Below, in pieces: positions 7,415-16,173 of a stretch of 34,322 bases of DNA. Origin of the DNA: Myxococcales bacterium. Lineage in GTDB: Bacteria; Myxococcota_A; Polyangia; Polyangiales; Houyiibacteriaceae. Under the pieces are notes generated by a model. That model saw only the letters and a list, made by a program, of their open reading frames with translations. It was not told the DNA's origin and made no database searches. Made by a program: the position numbers and the translations under genes. Positions within the stretch are counted from its first letter, which is position 1. Every line of letters starts with the position of its first letter. The stretch spans positions 1 to 34,322 of the forward strand of contig JAHBWH010000081.1 of NCBI GenBank assembly GCA_019637115.1. The letters run 5' to 3'.

Positions 7415-10075
7415 ATGACGTCCTCCCGTGAGCTTCGCCGCGCCTTCACGACCTTCTTCGCCGAGCGAGGGCACACGCACGCGCCGAGCGGTCCGCTCGT
7501 GCTCACGCACGACCCGACGCTGATGTTCGCGAACGCGGGCATGGTGCAGTTCAAGGACGTCTTCACCGGCAAGGAGAAGCGGCCCTATACGCGAGCGACC
7601 ACCGCGCAGAAGTGCATCCGCATCAGCGGCAAGCACAACGACCTCGAGAACGTCGGGGTGACCGCCAGGCACCACACCTTCTTCGAGATGCTCGGGAACT
7701 TCTCGTTCGGCGATTACTTCAAGCGCGAGGCCATCTCGTTCGCGTGGGACCTCTTCGTCGGTCAGCTCGGCCTCGAGCCCGAGCGCCTCGTCTTCACCAT
7801 CTTCGGTGGCGAGCCGGGCTACGGGCCGGCGGACGACGAGACCGCCGCGCTCTGGAAGGAGATCACCGGCTGCGACGACGACCGCATCATCCGCTGCGGC
7901 GCGAAGGACAACTTCTGGCAGATGGGCGACACCGGCCCCTGCGGGCCGTGCACCGAGATCCACTACTGCCTCGGCATGGATCCCGATCCGCGCCGCTTCG
8001 GCGAGGAGCCCGAGTCGTCGGGGCGTGGCTGGTTCGAGCTGTGGAACCTGGTCTTCATGCAGTTCGACCGGCAAGCCGACGGGCGCATGGTCGACCTCCC
8101 TGCCCCGAGCGTCGACACCGGCGCGGGGCTCGAGCGGCTCGCCGTCGTCAAGCAGGGCGTGTTGAGCAACTACGACACGGATCTCTTGCGTCCCATCGTC
8201 GACGTCGCGGCCGAGATCAGCGGCAAGAAGTACCGCGGCACCCAGGAAGACGACGACGTCTCGATGCGCGTGCTCGCCGACCACGCGCGCACGACGGCCT
8301 TCCTCGTGAGCGAGGGCGTCTCTCCCGACAACGAAGGCACCGCCTACGTCCTGCGGCGCGTCATGCGGCGGGCGATCCGGCACGCGCACCGGCTGGGCGT
8401 CGAGGAGCTCTCGTTCCACCACTGCACGGCGAAGGTCGTCGAGCTGATGGGCGACGACTACCCGCAGCTCCGCGAGCAGGCCGCGCTCATCGAGAGCGTC
8501 TCTCGCGAGGAGGAGGCGCGCTTCCGCAAGACGCTCAAGGGCGGCGTGGAGCTGCTCGACAAGAACGAGGTCTGGCGCGAGGAGAGCGGCCGGAAGGTCC
8601 TCCCCGGCGACGTCGCGTTCAAGCTCTACGACACCTACGGCTTCCCGCTCGACCTCCAGGACGTCATCGGCGCCGAGCGAGGCTTCGTGGTCGATCACGA
8701 GGGCTACGACGCGGCGCTCGCGGAGGCGCGCGAGCGCAGCCGCGGATCGGTGGTGAGCAAGAGCCAGGCGACCGAGAAGGTCTTCTACGACATCCGCGAG
8801 GCGCACGGCGCGACGACCTTCGTCGGCTACGACCAGGAGCGCGTCGAGAGCACGCTCGTCGCGATGCTGCGGGGCGGTGAGCGCGTGGACGTGGCGCGCG
8901 AGGGCGAGGCCGTCGAGCTCGTCACGCTCGAGACGCCGTTCTACGGAGAGAAGGGCGGTCAGGTCGGTGACCCCGGCGTCGTCCGGGCGGGGGACGCTTG
9001 GGTCGAGGTCCGGGACGCGCAGATCCCCGTCGAGGGTCTGACCGTCTTGCACGGCGTCGTGCGCGCCGGGCAGCTCGAGGTGGGCACGAAGGTCTCGCTC
9101 GAGGTCGATCACGCGGCCCGCCAGGCGACCCGCCGCAACCACAGCGCGACGCACCTGCTGCATTGGGCGCTTCGACAGGTGGTGGGGCCGACGGCGGCGC
9201 AGAAGGGGTCGCTCGTCGGGCCGTCACGCCTGCGCTTCGACTACGCGGCGTCCAAGCCGCTCGGCGCGGACGAGATCCGGCGCATCGAGGACCTCGTGAA
9301 CGAGGCAGTGCTCGCGAACACGCCGATCACCACCGACGTGCTGCCGATGGACGAGGCGAAGTCGCGCGGCGCGATCGGCATCTTCGAGGAGAAGTACGGC
9401 GACGTGGTGCGCGTCCTGACCATCGGCCCGAGCCTCGAGCTCTGCGGCGGCACCCACGCGGTGCGCACGGGCGACATCGGGCTCTTCACGATCCTCGCCG
9501 AGGGCGGGTTGGCCGCTGGCGTGCGGCGAATCGAGGCGATCACCGGGCTCGGGGCGCTGACGCACCTGCGCGAGACGCGGGGCGCGCTCGAGGCGTCCGC
9601 TGCGCTCCTCAAGGCGCCCGCGAGCGAGGTGAACGACCGCGTTCAGAAGCTGCTCGACCAGCAGAAGACGCTCCAGAAGGAGATCGAGCGTCTGCAAAAG
9701 GAGCTCGTCAGCGGCGGCGGAGCCAAGGATCTGACGGCGGAGGCGCGGGAGCGCGACGGCGTCCGCTTCCTGGCGGTCGCCGTCCCATCCGTCGACGGCA
9801 AGGCGCTCCGCGAGATGGCGGACCAGCTGCGTGACAAGCTCTCGCCAGCGGTCGTGATGCTCGGGACGGCGGGGGCGGACGGCAAGGTCGCGCTCGTCTG
9901 CAGCGTCTCGAAGGAGGTCACCGACCGGTTCCGCGCCGGCGACCTCGTGAAGCGCGCGGCGGCCGTGGTCGGCGGCAGCGGCGGGGGCCGGCCCGACTTC
10001 GCCCAGGCGGGCGGCAGCGACGCGACGAAGCTCGGCGACGCCGTCGCGAGCTTCTACGAGGGCGTCGGGGTGTAG
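7415..10075 (+). CDS. alaS: alanyl-tRNA synthetase
   Basis: This 886-residue, full-length class II synthetase charges tRNA-Ala and edits mischarged Ser/Gly. The catalytic core occupies the first 450 or so residues, with the typical start ELRRAFTTFFAERGH, the segment KCIRISGKHNDLENVG, and GDTGPCGPCTEIHY. The editing domain carries zinc ligands in HSATH (576-580) and CGGTH (Cys677, His681). A coiled-coil-like region (about residues 740-775) precedes the C-terminal C-Ala domain, which ends in a Gly-rich stretch (GGSGGGRPDFAQAGG). No Shine-Dalgarno precedes the ATG. The stop codon is followed within a few bases by minisatellite array A. Confidence 0.98.
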   Translation: MTSSRELRRAFTTFFAERGHTHAPSGPLVLTHDPTLMFANAGMVQFKDVFTGKEKRPYTRATTAQKCIRISGKHNDLENVGVTARHHTFFEMLGNFSFGDYFKREAISFAWDLFVGQLGLEPERLVFTIFGGEPGYGPADDETAALWKEITGCDDDRIIRCGAKDNFWQMGDTGPCGPCTEIHYCLGMDPDPRRFGEEPESSGRGWFELWNLVFMQFDRQADGRMVDLPAPSVDTGAGLERLAVVKQGVLSNYDTDLLRPIVDVAAEISGKKYRGTQEDDDVSMRVLADHARTTAFLVSEGVSPDNEGTAYVLRRVMRRAIRHAHRLGVEELSFHHCTAKVVELMGDDYPQLREQAALIESVSREEEARFRKTLKGGVELLDKNEVWREESGRKVLPGDVAFKLYDTYGFPLDLQDVIGAERGFVVDHEGYDAALAEARERSRGSVVSKSQATEKVFYDIREAHGATTFVGYDQERVESTLVAMLRGGERVDVAREGEAVELVTLETPFYGEKGGQVGDPGVVRAGDAWVEVRDAQIPVEGLTVLHGVVRAGQLEVGTKVSLEVDHAARQATRRNHSATHLLHWALRQVVGPTAAQKGSLVGPSRLRFDYAASKPLGADEIRRIEDLVNEAVLANTPITTDVLPMDEAKSRGAIGIFEEKYGDVVRVLTIGPSLELCGGTHAVRTGDIGLFTILAEGGLAAGVRRIEAITGLGALTHLRETRGALEASAALLKAPASEVNDRVQKLLDQQKTLQKEIERLQKELVSGGGAKDLTAEARERDGVRFLAVAVPSVDGKALREMADQLRDKLSPAVVMLGTAGADGKVALVCSVSKEVTDRFRAGDLVKRAAAVVGGSGGGRPDFAQAGGSDATKLGDAVASFYEGVGV

Positions 10076-10090
10076 CGGACACGGTCGCGA

Positions 10091-10300
10091 TCTCGGCCAC
10101 GGTCTCGGCCACGGTCTCGGCCACGGTCTCGGCCACGGTCTCGGCCACGGTCTCGGCCACGGTCTCGGCCACGGTCTCGGCCACGGTCTCGGACACGGTC
10201 TCGGACACGGTCTCGGACACGGTCTCGGCCACGGTCTCGGACACGGTCTCGGACACGGTCTCGGACACGGTCTCGGACACGGTCTCGGCCACGGTCTCGC
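10091..10300 (+). repeat. array A: 12-bp minisatellite, 16 units plus partials
   Basis: From 10099 the 12-mer ACGGTCTCGGNC repeats 16 times without an indel, followed by a partial 17th unit; a partial unit precedes it from 10091. The only varying base is N: seven C, three A, one C, four A, one C in order. Each 12-mer is two hexamers of form GGNCNC. It fills most of the 314-bp gap between alaS (stop 10075) and the next gene. Because 12 is a multiple of three, every frame stays open across it, producing spurious ORFs on both strands. The rest of the gap holds no clear signal. Confidence 0.97.
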
Positions 10301-10389
10301 ATCTCCGACCGAGGCGTGCGGGCGAGAACCGGACACGCACCAACGAGACGTTGCGCTCGATCCCCCTCGGGCCCCACAGTGGTCCGGAC

Positions 10390-11751
10390 GTGTCGTTCAC
10401 GACCAAGGTCAAAGGCGTAGCCATCGGCGCGTACCTCGACGCCGGCCCGAAGGTCGCACGCCTCTGGCACCGCGCCCGCCACGCGCTCAGCGCCGACCGG
10501 GTGGTGACCTTCTGGCATCAGGTGGACGACCCGTGGTCGCACCTCCTCGCGCAGGCGCTGCTCCCCGTCCTCGCGGAGTTCCCCGAGGTGCGCCTCGAGC
10601 CCGTGCTCGTCCCCGAGCCGGCCGCGGACGTCGACCCCGAGCCCCAGCTGAGGCATGCGTACGCGCTGCGCGACGCGCGGCGCCTCGCCGCCGCGCACGG
10701 GCTCTCGTTTCCGTCCACCCCCGTCGAGCCGAGCGCCGATCGCCTGCGCCGCGCGCAGTCGGTGCTCCTGGTGGAGCGCGAGCCGAGCGCATGGCTCGAG
10801 GCGGCGGTGTGGGTCGGCGAGGCCGTGCTCGGCGGCGACCCCGACGCGCTCGCCACGGCCGTGCGGGAGCTCGGGACCGTTCCCGGGCAGAGCGTGCGGC
10901 CGACGCTCGAGGAGTCGTATCGTCGCCTGCGTCGCGCCGGGCATTTCAGCGGTGGCGTGCTGACGTACGATGGCGAGCACCACTGGGGGCTCGACCGCCT
11001 CCCACGCCTCATCTCGCGCTGGACCGAAGAGGGGCTGTTCGTGGAGGGGACGTCGAGCCCCTCGAACGCCACCGTCAAAGGCTCGGGCACCTGGCCCCGG
11101 GGTCTCCACGCGGCGGAGGCGCCCTCGGCGCCGGTGGCGGAGCCCCTGCCCCTCGACGCGCAGGGGCGCGTCGGCCTCGATCTCTACGTCTCGTTCCGGA
11201 GCCCCTTCAGCTACCTCGCGCTCGAGCGCCTGGGCCGTTTGATGGAGCGCTACCCGCTCGCGCCTCGAATGCGCTTCGTGCTCCCGATGGTGACGCGCGG
11301 CCTCGCGGTTCCCCGCGCGAAGCGGGTCGAGCTCACGAAGGACGCGAAGCGAGAGGCCGATCGTCTCTCGATCCCCTTCGGACGGATCTGCGATCCGCTG
11401 GGCGAGGGGGTGGAGCGCGCGCTCGCGATCGCCTGCGCGCTTCGCCGTGCGCGAGGAGACGCCTTCGCCTTCGCCTTCGCCCGCGTCGTCGGTGAGCACG
11501 TGTGGTCGCGGGCGACGGACCTGACGACCACCGCGGGCTTGCTCTCGCTGACGACCGAGGCAGGTCTCGACGAGGCGTTCGTCGCGGCGGCGCTCGCGGA
11601 CGAGGCGTGGCGCGGCGAGGTCGAGGAGAACCGTCGCGCCCTGACGGACCTCGGCCTGTGGGGCGTACCGAGCCTCGATCTCGGCGACGAGACCTTCTGG
11701 GGCCAGGACCGGATCCCGCTGCTGGAGCGGCGGCTCGAGGCGACCTTCTGA
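10390..11751 (+). CDS. tandem DsbA/HCCA-isomerase-like thioredoxin-fold protein
   Basis: The protein (453 residues from GTG 10390) carries two copies of a DsbA-like fold of the 2-hydroxychromene-2-carboxylate isomerase type. Copy 2, about residues 255-453, is the clearer: it begins LDLYVSFRSPFSYLALERL and ends GVPSLDLGDETFWGQDRIPLLERRL, the family's hallmark. Copy 1, about residues 38-215, has the parallel opening VVTFWHQVDDPWSHLLAQAL and closing GGVLTYDGEHHWGLDRLPRLISRW. Neither copy has a CxxC. Such proteins are glutathione-linked isomerases or transferases, and two fused copies are unusual. The start is uncertain: a TTG at 10351 is in the same frame and no Shine-Dalgarno is clear at either. 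The substrate is not inferable. Confidence 0.8.
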   Translation: MSFTTKVKGVAIGAYLDAGPKVARLWHRARHALSADRVVTFWHQVDDPWSHLLAQALLPVLAEFPEVRLEPVLVPEPAADVDPEPQLRHAYALRDARRLAAAHGLSFPSTPVEPSADRLRRAQSVLLVEREPSAWLEAAVWVGEAVLGGDPDALATAVRELGTVPGQSVRPTLEESYRRLRRAGHFSGGVLTYDGEHHWGLDRLPRLISRWTEEGLFVEGTSSPSNATVKGSGTWPRGLHAAEAPSAPVAEPLPLDAQGRVGLDLYVSFRSPFSYLALERLGRLMERYPLAPRMRFVLPMVTRGLAVPRAKRVELTKDAKREADRLSIPFGRICDPLGEGVERALAIACALRRARGDAFAFAFARVVGEHVWSRATDLTTTAGLLSLTTEAGLDEAFVAAALADEAWRGEVEENRRALTDLGLWGVPSLDLGDETFWGQDRIPLLERRLEATF

Positions 11752-11882
11752 GCTTCCGCCGCGGCCCTTCGGGCTCGAGGGCACTCTCCGCCGGCGTCCA
11801 GCGACACGACCAACCCGGCGACGCGACCAGCGCGTCTCCCGCGACGGCGCGGCGACGACGCGAGGAATCTTCGCGACGCCCG

Positions 11883-11899
11883 TTGCGCCGCGGGCGCAA
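11883..11899. promoter_or_regulatory. 17-bp palindrome upstream of the Kef-type antiporter gene
   Basis: TTGCGCC and GGCGCAA form a perfect 7-bp inverted repeat around a GCG centre, 18 bases before the GTG start at 11918 and directly ahead of an AAGGGG Shine-Dalgarno-like run. It could be an operator or an mRNA hairpin affecting translation. Confidence 0.35.
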
Positions 11900-11917
11900 G
11901 GGGACGACAAATCGCGC

Positions 11918-13684
11918 GTGCTGACGCTCCTCGTGGTCTTCCTCGCCGCGGCCGTGGTCGCGGTCTCCGTGTTTCGACGCGTCGGCCTCGGCACGGTGCT
12001 CGGCTACCTCGCGGCGGGCGCCGTCGTCGGTCCCTCCGGGATCGGCGTCGTCCGTGACGTCGAGGCGATCCTGCACTTCGCCGAGCTCGGCGTGGTGCTC
12101 CTGCTCTTCCTGATCGGGCTCGAGCTCCAACCGAGCCGCCTGTGGAAGATGCGCGGCGTCGTCTTCGGCGCGGGAACCGCGCAGGTCGTGCTCAGCGGCG
12201 CCCTCGTCGCAGGGATAGCCCTCCTGCTGGGACAGCCACTCCCCGTCGCCATCGTGATCGGCGCCGCGCTGGCGCTCTCGTCGACCGCGTTCGCGATGCA
12301 GACGCTCGCAGAGAAGAACGAGCTGACGCGCGAGCACGGCCAGGCGAGCTTCGGGATCTTGCTCTTCCAGGACGTCGCCACCATCCCGATGCTGGCGCTG
12401 ATCCCGCTGCTCACGACGCGGCCCGACGGCGCGCAGGAGGGAGGGCCTTGGCAGGCGCTGCTCGTCGCGGGCGTGATCGCGGGGCTCGTCGTGGTCGGCC
12501 GGTTCGTGCTCCGGCCGGTGCTGAGCTTCGTGGCGCAAGCGCGCAGCCACGAGCTCTCCACCGCCTCGGCGTTGCTCGTGGTCGGCGGGACGGCGCTCTT
12601 GATGGAGCACGTCGGCGTGTCGATGGCGCTCGGCGCGTTCCTCGCCGGCGTGTTGCTCGCCGACTCCCAGTTTCGCCACGAGCTCGAGGCGAACATCGAG
12701 CCCTTCAAGGGGCTCTTGCTCGGGCTCTTCTTCATGGCCGTGGGCATGAGCGCCAACGTCGGCGTCTTCCTCGAGCGGCCCCTGGTGGTCCTCGGGCTCG
12801 CGCTCGGGCTGGTGCTGCTGAAGGGGGTCGTGCTCTTCGGCATCGGCCGGGCGATCGGCCTCGCGCCCCGCTCTGCCGTGGGCCTCGGCGTCGCGATCTC
12901 TCAGGGCGGTGAGTTCGCCTTCGTCCTCTTCGGCGTCGCGGGGACGGTCGGGCTCCTGGACGGCGCGCTCCGCGACCTCCTCGTGCTGGTCGTGACCGCG
13001 TCGATGGTCGTCACGCCGATCCTCTTCGCCTTCCGCGACGCGGCGTTTCGGCAGCTCGACACGCGCGGCGCGCCGCGCGCTTTCGACGCCATCCCGGACA
13101 AGGAGACTCGGGTCATCATCGCCGGCTTCGGGCGCTTCGGGCAGATCGTCGGGCGCATCCTGCGGACCAAGCACATCCCCTTCACCGCGCTCGACGCGAA
13201 CCCTCAGCACATCGACTTCCTTCGGCGTTTCGGCAACGAGATCTACTATGGCGACGCCTCTCGACCGGATCTCCTCCGCACCGCCAAGGCCGACGAGGCC
13301 GAGGTGCTCGTCCTCGCGGTCGACGACTTCGAGGTCTCGATGAAGATCCTCGAGGCCGCGCGGCACCACTTCCCCCACCTCCGCGTGGTGGCGCGCGCGC
13401 GAAATCGCCAGCACGCCTATGCGCTTCTGGGCGCGAAGGTGGACGCGGTCTTCCGGGAGACCTTCGAGAGCAGCCTCAGCGCGGCGCAGCGAACGCTCGA
13501 GGAGCTCGGGATGCCCTCGGCGGAGGCCCGCGAGGTGGCGCGTCGCTTCGGCGAGTACGACGAGGCACAAGTACGGGCCGTCTTCCATCTCCGGGACGAC
13601 ATCGACGCGCTGGTCGCGTCGTCGAAGGAGTACGCCGCCGAGCTCGAGCGCATCTTCGACGTCGACACGAACGCCGCCGAGTGA
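11918..13684 (+). CDS. CPA2 / Kef-type monovalent cation:proton antiporter with RCK domain
   Basis: A 588-residue inner-membrane antiporter. Residues about 1-385 are a chain of hydrophobic helices with family motifs: LGYLAAGAVVGPSGIG near residue 28, LLLFLIGLELQPSRLW near residue 57, and FQDVATIPMLALIPLL near residue 148. A cytosolic TrkA-N/RCK domain begins near residue 396 with the nucleotide-binding GFGRFG (about 401-406) and continues with the Asp-containing strand ALDANP. Such proteins exchange K+ or Na+ for H+ and respond to nucleotides or thiols. Resemblance to KefB/KefC is strong, but no KefF/KefG partner is adjacent, so regulation by glutathione adducts is unproven. The start is a GTG with a loosely spaced AAGGGG. 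It ends 35 bases from the convergent tetR gene. Confidence 0.93.
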   Translation: MLTLLVVFLAAAVVAVSVFRRVGLGTVLGYLAAGAVVGPSGIGVVRDVEAILHFAELGVVLLLFLIGLELQPSRLWKMRGVVFGAGTAQVVLSGALVAGIALLLGQPLPVAIVIGAALALSSTAFAMQTLAEKNELTREHGQASFGILLFQDVATIPMLALIPLLTTRPDGAQEGGPWQALLVAGVIAGLVVVGRFVLRPVLSFVAQARSHELSTASALLVVGGTALLMEHVGVSMALGAFLAGVLLADSQFRHELEANIEPFKGLLLGLFFMAVGMSANVGVFLERPLVVLGLALGLVLLKGVVLFGIGRAIGLAPRSAVGLGVAISQGGEFAFVLFGVAGTVGLLDGALRDLLVLVVTASMVVTPILFAFRDAAFRQLDTRGAPRAFDAIPDKETRVIIAGFGRFGQIVGRILRTKHIPFTALDANPQHIDFLRRFGNEIYYGDASRPDLLRTAKADEAEVLVLAVDDFEVSMKILEAARHHFPHLRVVARARNRQHAYALLGAKVDAVFRETFESSLSAAQRTLEELGMPSAEAREVARRFGEYDEAQVRAVFHLRDDIDALVASSKEYAAELERIFDVDTNAAE

Positions 13685-13719
13685 TCACCCGGCCCGCAGC
13701 AGCGGCGTGGCCGCGGACG

Positions 13720-14514
13720 TCAGCGGGCGGTGAGGTAGCTGAGCACGAGCCGCTCGATCTCCGCCGCCAGCGCCTCGTCCTCGAGTGACCCCGAGGCCTC
13801 CACGGCGTGGAAGAGCGCGCGCTCGTCGACGATCGCCAGCGCGGCCTCGACGGCAAAGCGGACCGCGATCCTGGGGGAAGGGTGCGTGATCTCGGCGCGC
13901 CGAGAGAGCAGCAGCGCCATCACCCCATCGACCATCTGTGCACGGAACTCCACTGCCCGTTGCCATCCCTCCGGGTGGGCGGCGACGCTCTCGAGGAAGG
14001 CCGCGTTGAGCCGTCGCCGGTCGAGCGCCCGCCGCACCAGCACCGGCACACACACGCGCACGATGTCCGCGAGCGTCGCCGTCTCCCATCGGGCCGGATC
14101 GAGGAGCGCGACGACCTCGGCGCGGAGCTCGCGTTGTGCGCGCTCGTGCAGCGCGAGCAGCAGCTCCTCCTTGTCGCGGAAGCGGCCGTAGAAGCCCCCG
14201 ACCGAGGTCCCCGCCGCCGCGACGATGTCGGCGACGCTCACCGCGCGAAGCCCACGCTCGATGATCAGGCGCTCGGCGGCGGCGAGGATCTGCTCGAGGG
14301 TTCGCTCGCTGCGCGCCTGCTTGGGCGCGCTGACGGTCTCGAGGGCGTGGGCGCTTCCATCCGGCCGGCGCCCGCGCCCACGCCTGGGCGAGGGCGCGGC
14401 TCGCTCGGACGTCGCATGCGGGCTCTCCGCGCTGGTGCGGGGCGAGGGGCTCGAGGAGGGGGCGGTGTCGGCCGTGGCGCCGGCCCGCTTGCGAACGTGC
14501 TTCGGGGAGGGCAT
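13720..14514 (-). CDS. TetR-family transcriptional regulator
   Basis: This 264-residue protein has a TetR DNA-binding domain at about residues 72-118: RTLEQILAAAERLIIERGLRAVSV and, after a short gap, the recognition helix TSVGGFYGRFRDKEELL. A C-terminal ligand-binding domain of about 140 residues follows. The first 65 or so residues are a Ser/Pro/Arg-rich, probably disordered extension, unusual for TetR. No alternative start codon closer to the HTH is visible, so I keep the ATG at 14514, which has no Shine-Dalgarno. The gene is divergent from the P450 gene, and a 23-bp palindrome lies in the gap. This suggests that it represses itself and the P450 until a ligand, possibly the P450 substrate, binds. 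Confidence 0.92.
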   Translation of the reverse strand: MPSPKHVRKRAGATADTAPSSSPSPRTSAESPHATSERAAPSPRRGRGRRPDGSAHALETVSAPKQARSERTLEQILAAAERLIIERGLRAVSVADIVAAAGTSVGGFYGRFRDKEELLLALHERAQRELRAEVVALLDPARWETATLADIVRVCVPVLVRRALDRRRLNAAFLESVAAHPEGWQRAVEFRAQMVDGVMALLLSRRAEITHPSPRIAVRFAVEAALAIVDERALFHAVEASGSLEDEALAAEIERLVLSYLTAR

Positions 14515-14516
14515 GC

Positions 14517-14546
14517 TTGGTTTTGGAATCAGAATCCGATTCTAAT
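14517..14546 (+). promoter_or_regulatory. candidate P450 promoter overlapping the operator
   Basis: TTGGTT (14517-14522) and TCTAAT (14541-14546) are separated by 18 bases. The -10 lies inside the palindrome at 14526-14548, so a bound TetR protein would block RNA polymerase. The assignment is by eye only. Confidence 0.35.
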
Positions 14547-14548
14547 TC
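14526..14548. promoter_or_regulatory. 23-bp palindromic operator between tetR and P450 genes
   Basis: The left half GAATC-AGAATC and right half GATTCT-AATTC are inverted around a single C at 14537. Inner arms match perfectly over six bases, and one base pair in the outer arms mismatches. The element is AT-rich in a GC-rich background and starts 12 bases upstream of the tetR ATG. Its length, symmetry and position are typical of TetR operators. Confidence 0.75.
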
Positions 14549-14589
14549 TTGTTCGGCGGAGGGTCCAGCCGAGCGCAGAGGAGGCCTCG

Positions 14590-16173
14590 ATGCACGACCG
14601 TGAGCTTGGAGAGCGAGTGAAGCACGAGGCGCGCCGCGCCCGCGACTGGATCCTCCGTGACAGCCCCTTCGCGGGGACCCTCCTCGGACGAGACGTGCGG
14701 GCGCGCGCCATGGCCATCGAGCGGGCGCGGATGGCGAAGGTCCCGGAGTCGGCGCGTGGGCTCCACCTCTCGAGCGAGACCTTGACGACCATCCTCCGAG
14801 GCCACCCGCCGCTGCCGCCGGGCGCCCGCCTCGCGCCGAGCCCGCCCGCGGCGGTGCCGATCCTCGGCCACTACCGGAACCTCGCGAAGGGCAAGGAGCG
14901 GCTCGAGGCCCTCCTCGGCCTGCGTGCCGAGCACGGCGACGTGGTGCGCATGCGCTTCGGCGGCCTGACGGCGCACCTCGTCTCGAGCCCCGAGCTCGTG
15001 GGCGAGGTGCTCCACACCCGCAACCGCGAGTTCGGGAAGGAGACGCGCGGGATGCGCAAGCTTCGGCTCGTGCTCGGCCTCGGGCTGCTGACGAGCGAGG
15101 GATCGTTCTGGCTCCGCCAGCGCCGCATCGCGCAGCCGGCGTTCCACCGTCGTCGCATCGCGGGCTTCGCCGAGCGCATGGTCGTCGCGGGCGAAGAGAT
15201 GACCGCCCGGTGGTCGGACGGCGAGCGGATCGACGCCCACCACGAGATGATGAAGGTGACCCTCCGGATCGTCGGCGAGACCTTGCTCGGCGCCGACGTC
15301 ACGGGGGACGCCGACCGCATCGGGGCGGCCGTGAGCACGGTCGTCGAGGACGTGAACGAGCGCGTGAACCGCCTCGTCGACCTCGGCCCCGCGCTGCCGA
15401 CGAAGCGAAACCGGGCGTTTCGGCGCGCCATGGACACGCTCGACGCGGTCGTCCTCGACATGATCGCCGAGCGCCGCAAGCGAGGCGTGACCGGCGACGA
15501 CCTGCTGGGCATGTTCATGGAGGTCGCCGACGAAGAGACCGGCGAGCGGATGACCGACGCCCAGCTCCGCGACGAGGTGATGACGATCTTCCTCGCGGGC
15601 CACGAGACCACCGCGAACGCGCTCTCGTGGGCCCTGCACCTGCTCTCGACGAGCGCCACCGTGCAGCGGCGGCTCGAGGAGGAGGTGGACGACGTGCTCG
15701 GGGATCGGCCGCCGCGCTTCGAGGACCTCCCGCGCCTCGTGTACACGCGCCAGGTCATCGACGAGGCGATGCGCCTCTACCCGCCCGCGTGGATGATCGC
15801 GCGCGCGCCGGTCGAGGACACCACGCTCGGGGGTTACTTCATGCCCGCAGGCAGCCTGATCTTCCTCTCCCCCTACGTCGTGCACCGCCACCCCGACCAT
15901 TGGGTCGATCCCGAGGGCTTTGATCCCGATCGCTTCGCGCCCGGCGCCGACGCGAGCCGTCATCGCTTCGCGTATTTCCCGTTCGGGGGCGGGCCGCGGG
16001 TCTGCATCGGAAACAATTTCGCGCTCATGGAGGCGACTTTGCTGCTCGCGACGATCGCCAGGAGCCACCGCCTGGAGGCCGCCGCTGGCGTTCGGGTCGA
16101 GCCCGACCCCCAGGTCACGCTCCGACCACGGGGCGCGCTCTCGATGGTCGTTCGGCGCCGGAGCGCCCCGTGA
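14590..16173 (+). CDS. cytochrome P450
   Basis: A 527-residue P450 monooxygenase. It has the oxygen-binding I-helix motif AGHETT (336-341), the ExxR motif EAMR (392-395) followed by LYPPAWMIAR, and the heme-binding loop FGGGPRVCIG with Cys472 as the axial ligand. Residues 1 to about 70 form an Arg/Lys-rich helical extension before the usual P450 start, longer than in typical soluble bacterial P450s. It has no transmembrane signature and may be a membrane-association or partner-binding segment. The ATG has AGAGGAGG five bases upstream. No ferredoxin or reductase gene is nearby, so redox partners must be encoded elsewhere. The general look is CYP102/CYP110-like (fatty-acid or terpenoid type). 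The last 80 bases are duplicated downstream. Confidence 0.96.
   Translation: MHDRELGERVKHEARRARDWILRDSPFAGTLLGRDVRARAMAIERARMAKVPESARGLHLSSETLTTILRGHPPLPPGARLAPSPPAAVPILGHYRNLAKGKERLEALLGLRAEHGDVVRMRFGGLTAHLVSSPELVGEVLHTRNREFGKETRGMRKLRLVLGLGLLTSEGSFWLRQRRIAQPAFHRRRIAGFAERMVVAGEEMTARWSDGERIDAHHEMMKVTLRIVGETLLGADVTGDADRIGAAVSTVVEDVNERVNRLVDLGPALPTKRNRAFRRAMDTLDAVVLDMIAERRKRGVTGDDLLGMFMEVADEETGERMTDAQLRDEVMTIFLAGHETTANALSWALHLLSTSATVQRRLEEEVDDVLGDRPPRFEDLPRLVYTRQVIDEAMRLYPPAWMIARAPVEDTTLGGYFMPAGSLIFLSPYVVHRHPDHWVDPEGFDPDRFAPGADASRHRFAYFPFGGGPRVCIGNNFALMEATLLLATIARSHRLEAAAGVRVEPDPQVTLRPRGALSMVVRRRSAP

Noticed and set aside
13807-14589. Plus-strand extension upstream of the P450 start
   Set aside because: It is antisense to the tetR gene, and the strong AGAGGAGG site places the true start at 14590.
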